Shown one piece after another: positions 43,244 through 48,709 of a DNA stretch of 48,709 nucleotides. Source of the stretch: Pseudogracilibacillus sp. (GTDB lineage Bacteria; Bacillota; Bacilli; Bacillales; Amphibacillaceae). The translations under genes were made by a program, and so were the position numbers. The notes under the pieces were generated by a model that worked only from the letters and a program-made list of their open reading frames with translations, did not search any database and was not told the DNA's origin. The number at the start of each line of letters is the position of its first letter. Position 1 is the stretch's first letter. The stretch lies in assembly GCA_026169505.1 (NCBI GenBank), contig JAPFCO010000119.1:1-48709 (forward strand). The letters run 5' to 3'.

Positions 43244-44704
43244 TTGCAAAATAAACAATACAAACGATTATCGATTACAGGCATGCTGCTTGTAATTTTA
43301 TTTACGATATGGTCTATAACTGCACCTACGATAGATGCAGAAGAAAAGGTATTGAAAGTTGGAACAGATACGAATTATGTTCCGTTTGAATTTTTAGATC
43401 AGGAAACAAATGAATACATCGGCTTCGACATCGATTTAATGGATGCGATTGCTGAGGAGGTTGGTTTTGATTATGAATTAAGACCAATGGATTACAACGG
43501 TCTCATCCCTGCATTACAAACGAACAACCTAGATATAGCGATTGCTGGTATTACGATTAATGATGAACGAAAGGCAACGATTGATTTAAGTGATCCTTAT
43601 TATGATGCAGGAACAGCCGTACTTGTAAGGGAAGATGAAGAAGACATAACGGAAATTGATGATCTTGCTGGAAAAGTAGTTGCCGCCAAACAAGGAACAT
43701 CTAGTTATGATGCAGTCATGGAATTAGACGGTGTAGAAAAAAATGACGTTGTTCCATTTCCTAATATTGACCAAGCATATATGGAACTAGAAAAGGGTTC
43801 TGCGGATGCAGTCGTTTTTGACTTACCTGCTTTACTTTATTACATTAATACGAACGGACAAGGAAAGGCAAAAGTGATCGACGGGTTATTAGAAGGCCAA
43901 ACATTCGGAATCGGCCTCCCTAAAGGAAGTCCATTAACGGCGGAAATTAATTTAGCATTAGAAAAAATAAAAGAAGATGGCAGATATGACGAATTACATG
44001 AAAAATGGTTCGGTGAAGCTGCTATGGCAGAAACAGATGCAGAAGAGGCTGGATTAAATTTTAAATATGCAATTGACGCATTACCAACTTTAATGGAGGG
44101 TGTTAAATACACCATTTTCATTACCATCGTTGGAATTTTGATTGGGTTAATATTAGGGGTTGTTTTCGGATTTGGTCGGATCTCTAATAACTATATTATA
44201 TACGGATTGTCCTCTATTTACGTACAAGTACTACGAGGAACACCAATTATGATTCAAGCACTTTATATTTATTTTGCCATTCCAATGTTATTAAGTACCG
44301 AAATAAATCCACTCGTGGCCGGAATTACCGCGATTGCACTTAATGCGGGAGCCTATATTGCAGAAATTGTGCGGGGTGCCGTTAATTCGATTGATAAAGG
44401 TCAAGTTGAAGCGGGTCGCTCGCTCGGATTAACTCAGTTCCAAACGATGTACAAAATAGTTTGGCCCCAAGCATTTAAACGGATGATTCCACCATTAGGT
44501 AATCAATTTATCATTAGTTTAAAAGATACGTCATTGCTAACTGTTATTGGAGTCGGAGAATTAACACGTCAAGGAACAATTGTTGTTGCAACTAATTTCC
44601 GAGCAGTTGAAATTTATACAATGGTAGCCATTTTATATCTAATAATGACGTTATCTATCACATTTATTTTAAGATTAATTGAAAAAAGGATGGATATCTC
44701 ATGA
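43244..44704 (+). CDS. Amino-acid ABC transporter, binding protein fused to permease
   Basis: A 486-aa fusion protein. A signal peptide (helix near residues 11-28, cleavage after IDA, no lipobox Cys) leads into a family 3 solute-binding domain (about 35-262; [27 protein letters not shown]). The permease domain (about 275-480) has the binding-protein-dependent transport motif [20 protein letters not shown]. Such GlnP-like fusions import glutamine or other polar amino acids. Translation starts at TTG, 9 nt after AAAGGAAG. The ATPase gene overlaps its end by 4 nt. The substrate could be glutamine, arginine or cystine. Confidence 0.9.
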   Translation: MQNKQYKRLSITGMLLVILFTIWSITAPTIDAEEKVLKVGTDTNYVPFEFLDQETNEYIGFDIDLMDAIAEEVGFDYELRPMDYNGLIPALQTNNLDIAIAGITINDERKATIDLSDPYYDAGTAVLVREDEEDITEIDDLAGKVVAAKQGTSSYDAVMELDGVEKNDVVPFPNIDQAYMELEKGSADAVVFDLPALLYYINTNGQGKAKVIDGLLEGQTFGIGLPKGSPLTAEINLALEKIKEDGRYDELHEKWFGEAAMAETDAEEAGLNFKYAIDALPTLMEGVKYTIFITIVGILIGLILGVVFGFGRISNNYIIYGLSSIYVQVLRGTPIMIQALYIYFAIPMLLSTEINPLVAGITAIALNAGAYIAEIVRGAVNSIDKGQVEAGRSLGLTQFQTMYKIVWPQAFKRMIPPLGNQFIISLKDTSLLTVIGVGELTRQGTIVVATNFRAVEIYTMVAILYLIMTLSITFILRLIEKRMDIS

Positions 44705-45426
44705 TAGAAGTACAAGATTTATATAAAAACTTTGGTGACTTGGAAGTATTAAAAGGAATTAGTACAACGATTAAACCACAAGAAGTTGTATCAATCATCG
44801 GACCGTCTGGGTCAGGAAAAAGCACCTTCTTACGTTGCCTCAACTTATTAGAAGATGTGACAGCTGGTGATGTATTAATCGAAGGTGTGTCTCTAACAGA
44901 TAAAAATACAAACATCAATGACCTCAGGAGTGAAGTTGGGATGGTGTTTCAGCAATTTAATTTGTTCCCACATATGACGGTCATGGAAAATATTACACTC
45001 GCTCCATCGATGGTAAATGGCGTGTCAAAAAAGGATGCCGTATCATTTGGTCGACAGTTATTAGAAAAAGTTGGTCTTGCTGATAAAGAAAATGTGTATC
45101 CTGATACATTATCTGGTGGACAGATGCAACGTGTAGCTATCGCCCGTGCGTTAGCAATGAAACCAAAAATCATGTTATTTGATGAACCAACATCAGCACT
45201 TGATCCTGAATTAGTAGAGGAAGTACTTCTTGTCATGAAGGAACTCGCTGAAGATGGAATGACAATGGTCGTCGTGACACATGAGATGGGCTTTGCTCGC
45301 GATGTTTGTGATCGTGTATTATTTTTTGATGAAGGAATTATCATGGAAGAAGGAGAACCCGAGAAAATCTTTACACACCCTGAAAATGAGCGGACACAGG
45401 AGTTTTTACGTAAAGTTTTAAACTAA
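44701..45426 (+). CDS. Amino-acid ABC transporter ATP-binding protein (GlnQ type)
   Basis: A 241-aa ATPase with Walker [14 protein letters not shown]-loop [12 protein letters not shown], signature [15 protein letters not shown], Walker [15 protein letters not shown] and the H-loop in [16 protein letters not shown]. That last stretch is typical of polar amino-acid ABC ATPases. The ATG overlaps the fused binding-protein/permease gene (ATGA), so the two genes form a complete importer. Confidence 0.94.
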   Translation: MIEVQDLYKNFGDLEVLKGISTTIKPQEVVSIIGPSGSGKSTFLRCLNLLEDVTAGDVLIEGVSLTDKNTNINDLRSEVGMVFQQFNLFPHMTVMENITLAPSMVNGVSKKDAVSFGRQLLEKVGLADKENVYPDTLSGGQMQRVAIARALAMKPKIMLFDEPTSALDPELVEEVLLVMKELAEDGMTMVVVTHEMGFARDVCDRVLFFDEGIIMEEGEPEKIFTHPENERTQEFLRKVLN

Positions 45427-45446
45427 TCCTGAAAGAAGGGCTAGCG

Positions 45447-45935
45447 ATGAATGTAACCATCCGAACACTGACGGAGATAGATATGACGAAAGTACAGGAT
45501 GTAGCTACTAAAAGTTGGAATGACACATATGATGGTGTCATTCCACTTGAGGTGCAATCTCGATTCTTACAACAAGCTTATAGTAGAGCGACTTTGTTGC
45601 ATCGAATAGAGCATTCCCATTTTTTCATAGCGGTACTAGATAGCGAAATCATCGGTTTCGCGAATTTTTCTTTATTAGATGAAAATCATCAAGTAGAACT
45701 CGGCGCTCTATATTTACTTCCAAATGTTACTGGCCAAGGGATTGGGACTCATTTATTAGAAACGGGTATAGGACGGATTGGACAAGTAAAGGAAGTCCTT
45801 GTTCAAGTAGAAAAACAAAATAAAGATGCGATGCAATTTTATTTAAGCAAAGGCTTTACGTATATAAAAGAATGTAAAGAAATCTTCTATGGCCATCCAC
45901 TAGAATCCATCCAACTTATGCTCTATTTAAAATAA
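45447..45935 (+). CDS. GNAT-family N-acetyltransferase
   Basis: A 162-aa single GNAT domain. The acetyl-CoA site is ELGALYLLPNVTGQGIGTHLLE, with the Q-G-I-G pyrophosphate loop, followed by LVQVEKQNKDAMQFYLSKGF, the usual N-x-x-A-x-x-F-Y motif. It lies 20 nt after the ATPase gene and may be co-transcribed. The acceptor is unknown; small-molecule or amino-acid acetylation is common in this type. Confidence 0.87.
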   Translation: MNVTIRTLTEIDMTKVQDVATKSWNDTYDGVIPLEVQSRFLQQAYSRATLLHRIEHSHFFIAVLDSEIIGFANFSLLDENHQVELGALYLLPNVTGQGIGTHLLETGIGRIGQVKEVLVQVEKQNKDAMQFYLSKGFTYIKECKEIFYGHPLESIQLMLYLK

Positions 45936-46062
45936 AGAACAAAAGCTTGGAATAGTCTGTAACCTACATCCAGCAGCCGATCGTATAATGTATCGTTGTA
46001 ACAAGTTATTTTCCATCCGGATCGATGGAGAAATAGATAAATTTCATTTAGATTGCCATTTG

Positions 46063-46179
46063 AATCCATTTCATAATTACAAAAAAAAAGCTCCATCACT
46101 ACAATATGTAGTTTCGTTGTAACATTCTTAACTACATATTGTAGTGATGGAGCGATAAAACAGTATTATGAAATGGATT
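46063..46179. repeat. 117-bp nested palindrome (hairpin element)
   Basis: Outer perfect 15-bp arms AATCCATTTCATAAT (46063-46077) and its complement (46165-46179) enclose perfect 24-bp inner arms (46090-46113 and 46130-46153, starting GCTCCATCACTACA) with a 16-nt loop. Nine A residues precede the inner left arm, so the minus-strand RNA would end in nine U. Each inner arm also holds the small dyad ACTACA-N3-TGTAGT. No gene ends on the minus strand nearby. It may be a hairpin transposable remnant (MITE-like) or a terminator of the plus-strand GNAT operon. Confidence 0.75.
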
Positions 46180-46306
46180 AATTTAACAACTTAATTATAC
46201 ATTTTGGCAACAATCAGTTTTAAGAATTTACTGCTATTTCACAGTAAACATAGACTGCGCATTAGCTTTAATAATATGATAAGCAAATACTGTCATGTGT
46301 GCTCCA

Positions 46307-46473
46307 GGCTGTTTTCCGCTGCGGACCGTTGCTTTCCGTGGTGCCACGAAGAATTGCAGTTCATTCTTCGCACTTCAGCCGCTTCGGACTCGTGGGACTG
46401 CCACTATCGTTCGTCCCATCGAGGACCATTTGCTGTTCCCACTGGAGACAACGGGCCTCCGCTACAAACAGCC
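46307..46473. repeat. GC-rich Bacillaceae-type intergenic repeat
   Basis: A 167-bp stretch that is clearly richer in G+C than its surroundings, bounded by the inverted 8-mers GGCTGTTT (46307-46314) and AAACAGCC (46466-46473). It contains TTTCCGCTGCGGACC, GCTTTCCGTGG and CTTCAGCCGCTTCGG segments, which I know from dispersed intergenic repeats in Bacillaceae genomes. Short open frames run through it but are probably not genes. A small dyad TTTACTG/CAGTAAA lies just before it (46227-46248). Confidence 0.6.
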
Positions 46474-46625
46474 ACCAAAATATGTGAAATCATATTATAT
46501 TCTGATGTTACTGCCCTTGCCCCATGATATTTTTTATTGCTCACATATGTAGTCTGGTAGTTTATCTCCCCCTATTCAGGATAGTTGTCGCATAAATCGC
46601 AATTCATACCTCCAACTATAGCGTA

Positions 46626-46737
46626 GGAAAAACACGCAGACTCCTGTGGGAAAGCGAAGACGATAAGACCCCGCAGTGAGCGTTTTTTGCTCGCAAGGAG
46701 GCTTATCGCAAGCCCACGGAAAGCGGAGTGTTTTTCC
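46626..46737. repeat. 112-bp dispersed repeat with terminal inverted repeats
   Basis: Perfect 10-bp ends GGAAAAACAC (46626-46635) and GTGTTTTTCC (46728-46737) flank an internally palindromic body: CCTGTGGGAAAGCG with CCCACGGAAAGCGG, GATAAGACCCCGCAGTGAGC, and GCTCGCAAGGAGGCTTATC. This is the familiar Bacillaceae intergenic repeat type, which can fold almost end to end. The remaining part of the 927-bp gene-free stretch 45936-46862 is AT-rich and shows nothing else. Confidence 0.7.
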
Positions 46738-46862
46738 GAAGCGATGTTCGACAGCATGTTTTTAGTGTCACAATTTAGATTTTCATAACAGTAGTTTTTA
46801 TTTATATTCCAATTTTCACTAAGTCAAAGCATACATCAATAGTGATAATTAAAATAACTCCA

Positions 46863-47537
46863 TTATAACAACGAAATAACTTCTTGCCCTTTCTCACGCA
46901 GGAATTTTTCATAAAAAGGATCTTTCCCTAAACAATATGTATAATCACATAGATTCATTATCTCATCCATATCATGAGATGTATATATAATCGTTTTACC
47001 TTGCTCCTTTGCCAATGTCTTTAAATATTGACCGATTTCCTGCTTCGATTTTAAATCAATACCCACGGTCGGTTCATCTAGTAATAACAACTCTGGATCA
47101 TGAATTAAAGATATTGCTAAATTTAATTTCCGTTTCATCCCTCCAGATAATGTATGCACTTTCTCCTTCCACTTATGAAGTTCCATATCAAGACATAATT
47201 GACGAAGTTCGGAAATGCTCTTATCTTTCCATGATAGCTTTTCGAAAAAAACCATATTTTCCTCTACTGTAAAATCATCCCAAACGGCAATTTCCTGTGG
47301 CACAAAGCCAATCTTTTTTCGAACCGATTTTAATTGTACTTTATATGTTAGATCATTTAATTGGATTGTCCCTTTTGTAGCCTTTTGTAATGTTGCTAGG
47401 ATATGGAGAAAAGTTGATTTTCCTGCTCCATTTTCACCTACTAAACCAACAATTTTTCCATGTTCCACTTGAATTGAAATATTATCAAGCACGAGTGTAG
47501 AGCCATACTTTTTATGAATGGACTTTATATTAAGCAT
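46863..47537 (-). CDS. ABC exporter ATP-binding protein
   Basis: A 224-aa ATPase with Walker A GENGAGKSTFLH, signature LSGGMKRKLNLA, Walker B LLLLDEPTVGIDLKS and an H-loop IIYTSHDMDEI. It is of the short exporter type (antibiotic or lantibiotic immunity, NatA-like). ATG 47537 lies 6 nt after GGAGG within the 3' end of the permease gene, which overlaps by 8 nt. It works with the permease at 47530-48663 and the truncated one beyond. Confidence 0.9.
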   Translation of the reverse strand: MLNIKSIHKKYGSTLVLDNISIQVEHGKIVGLVGENGAGKSTFLHILATLQKATKGTIQLNDLTYKVQLKSVRKKIGFVPQEIAVWDDFTVEENMVFFEKLSWKDKSISELRQLCLDMELHKWKEKVHTLSGGMKRKLNLAISLIHDPELLLLDEPTVGIDLKSKQEIGQYLKTLAKEQGKTIIYTSHDMDEIMNLCDYTYCLGKDPFYEKFLREKGQEVISLL

Positions 47538-48663
47538 CAACTTCCTCCTTCCGTCTATACCACCAGACGATTAGTACCATCCCAATAATAAGCCATATAT
47601 TTATATATCCTCCTGCTAAAAATGTTGCAAGTGGATTTACGTATTGAACGAACGAAAACTTGGCAGTAATCCCATCAATCGGAATGAGCGCACCACTAAC
47701 TAAAGCAACAAATAACACCATTGCAAATGAACTTGTATAGTACAAGTAGGTAGACCGGAAAAATGTACTAAAAATAAACACACAACTATTTAACATCAAT
47801 CGGTAAAAGAATAATGATGCGATAAGACTGAGTGAAATCCTTTCATTAAAACAGTAGTTGAATAAAAACATTGTCAACAGATCGAAAATAAAAAATAACC
47901 CTGTATAAAGAAATGCGTTTTTTAATACATACATTTTAAATGAATATTTCCCAAAAACAAAGCGCGGTGTAATTGTCGGACGATTTTCTTTCATCACCCA
48001 ATCAAATAACATGAACGATGCTAATAAGGATAATAATGCCCAGACATTCCATGGTTTAACAATACCGACATCTTCTGCTTCAACTTGCACATCTGTCTGG
48101 GCAAAGGTAAAGTCTACTTCGAGTAACTTTTGTTCCTGCTCAATTTCTTTACTCCGTTCAATTAATTCATGCCAGGACCACACTTCCGTAACACCATATT
48201 CCGTCCCGATACTTTGGACAACTTCGGCTGCTTTAGCACGACTATAATCTTGTTGTACATAAGAAATAACCGTTTCACGTAAAGGTGTATATGCAAAGGA
48301 TAAATCAGATTGATAACTTTTAATTAACTGATTTCGACTCCCTTTTTGAATCTTTTCTTCGTAATTTTTGCGGATAATAAAGACACTGTCTAGTTCATGT
48401 TTTTCCAATTGATTCAAAGCTTCTCTTTCACTTAGAATAACTGGTCTTATATGTGGAGTGTCTTTTAAAGAGTCATATAAGTCTTGTATTAATAACGTTT
48501 CTTCTTCTAAAACAATTCCAACAGGTACTTTCGTATCAGCTTGGATTGTTGCAAACTGGACGATCAGGGCCCAAGTTACTAAAGCTGGAAACAACAACCA
48601 GAACAACAAACTGATCCAATGTTTTTTCCATAAAATGAGTCGTGTTTGAAAAATGATTTTCAT
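47530..48663 (-). CDS. ABC-2 type permease
   Basis: A 377-aa permease of the ABC2_membrane_3 layout. One N-terminal helix (about residues 16-38) is followed by a large extracytoplasmic domain (about 40-200), then five C-terminal helices containing GALIPIDGITAKFSFVQYVNPLATF, the typical P-I-D and Y-x-N-P elements. I chose ATG 48663, which overlaps the stop of the gene before it (ATGA). It is co-transcribed with the ATPase downstream. The exported substrate is unknown. Confidence 0.85.
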   Translation of the reverse strand: MKIIFQTRLILWKKHWISLLFWLLFPALVTWALIVQFATIQADTKVPVGIVLEEETLLIQDLYDSLKDTPHIRPVILSEREALNQLEKHELDSVFIIRKNYEEKIQKGSRNQLIKSYQSDLSFAYTPLRETVISYVQQDYSRAKAAEVVQSIGTEYGVTEVWSWHELIERSKEIEQEQKLLEVDFTFAQTDVQVEAEDVGIVKPWNVWALLSLLASFMLFDWVMKENRPTITPRFVFGKYSFKMYVLKNAFLYTGLFFIFDLLTMFLFNYCFNERISLSLIASLFFYRLMLNSCVFIFSTFFRSTYLYYTSSFAMVLFVALVSGALIPIDGITAKFSFVQYVNPLATFLAGGYINIWLIIGMVLIVWWYRRKEEVDA

Positions 48664-48709
48664 CCCCGCACACGCTCCTTCCATAATGACAGTACGATTA
48701 AGAGCAAGA
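48660..48709 (-). CDS. C-terminal end of an upstream ABC permease (partial)
   Basis: The last 15 codons of a minus-strand gene are visible: LLLIVLSLWKERVRG and a TGA stop overlapping the next ATG by 4 nt. A hydrophobic helix ending in a positive cluster is how the ABC-2 permeases end, so this is probably the second permease of the exporter. Identity rests on context because most of the gene lies beyond the window. Confidence 0.55.
   Translation of the reverse strand, partial: LLLIVLSLWKERVRG

Noticed and set aside
46204-46552. Three overlapping small open frames on the plus strand
   Set aside because: They run through the GC-rich intergenic repeat, share the same bases in several frames and have no ribosome site.
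46572-46757. 61-aa open frame on the minus strand
   Set aside because: It coincides with the 112-bp inverted-repeat element and reads the repeat's palindromic sequence; no ribosome site is seen.

Overview
The window looks like chromosomal DNA from a low-GC Bacillaceae bacterium, perhaps an Oceanobacillus- or Virgibacillus-like genus. The genus is an inference. The reasons are strong AGGAGG-type ribosome sites, many TTG starts, B. subtilis-like families (LytTR/DUF3021, PucR, GabR-type MocR, CdaR, GlcDF) and GC-rich dispersed repeats of a kind common in this family. I saw no phage, plasmid, transposase, CRISPR, rRNA or tRNA. Most of the window is accessory carbon and nitrogen catabolism, arranged as short regulator-plus-operon blocks.

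Region by region. (1) 1-3.0 kb, minus strand: the start of an AtuA/DUF1446 gene, a CitMHS transporter and a sigma-54 activator, with a near-consensus -24/-12 promoter before the transporter. (2) 3.2-9.9 kb: a membrane protein, a cyclic 2,3-diphosphoglycerate synthetase-like NTPase, a CoA-acylating (methyl)malonate-semialdehyde dehydrogenase, and RecQ. (3) 10.1-12.7 kb, plus: an ABC exporter followed by LytTR and DUF3021 genes, with a leader hairpin that buries the first ribosome binding site. (4) 12.7-16.7 kb, minus: omega-aminotransferase plus a second semialdehyde dehydrogenase (beta-alanine-type catabolism), then a stand-alone GNAT and an SMR pump. (5) 16.9-26.6 kb: MFS transporter, two aldehyde dehydrogenases, a lysine-dehydrogenase-like enzyme, a PucR regulator, and a GabR-like MocR regulator facing the decayed tail of gabD.

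(6) 26.8-30.1 kb: MFS plus MarR, HtpX, and two very short membrane-protein genes (57 and 53 aa). (7) 30.4-33.6 kb: glycolate oxidase GlcD/GlcF, followed by five copies of a 52-bp tandem repeat. (8) 33.6-43.0 kb, minus: BASS transporter, then DUF35 protein, thiolase, acyl-CoA ligase, PPC/DUF296 protein and SDR in a tight operon, a complete TRAP transporter and a CdaR-type regulator. This reads as one uptake, activation, oxidation and cleavage route for an unidentified organic acid. (9) 43.2-45.9 kb, plus: an amino-acid ABC importer with fused binding protein and permease, its ATPase, and a GNAT. (10) 45.9-46.9 kb: gene-free, with a 117-bp nested palindrome and two GC-rich repeats. (11) 46.9-48.7 kb, minus: an ABC exporter with one ATPase and two permeases, the outermost cut by the window edge.

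Common themes are aldehyde and acyl-CoA chemistry (five aldehyde dehydrogenases counting the relic) and local regulation. The most useful leads are the 34.6-43.0 kb acid cluster, the PucR/lysine-dehydrogenase-like cluster with its inverted-repeat operator candidate, the RBS-sequestering leader hairpin, the gabD relic beside a retained regulator, and the unexplained repeats near 33.4 and 46.1 kb. Functions are read from motifs and recognised families; no database search was made.
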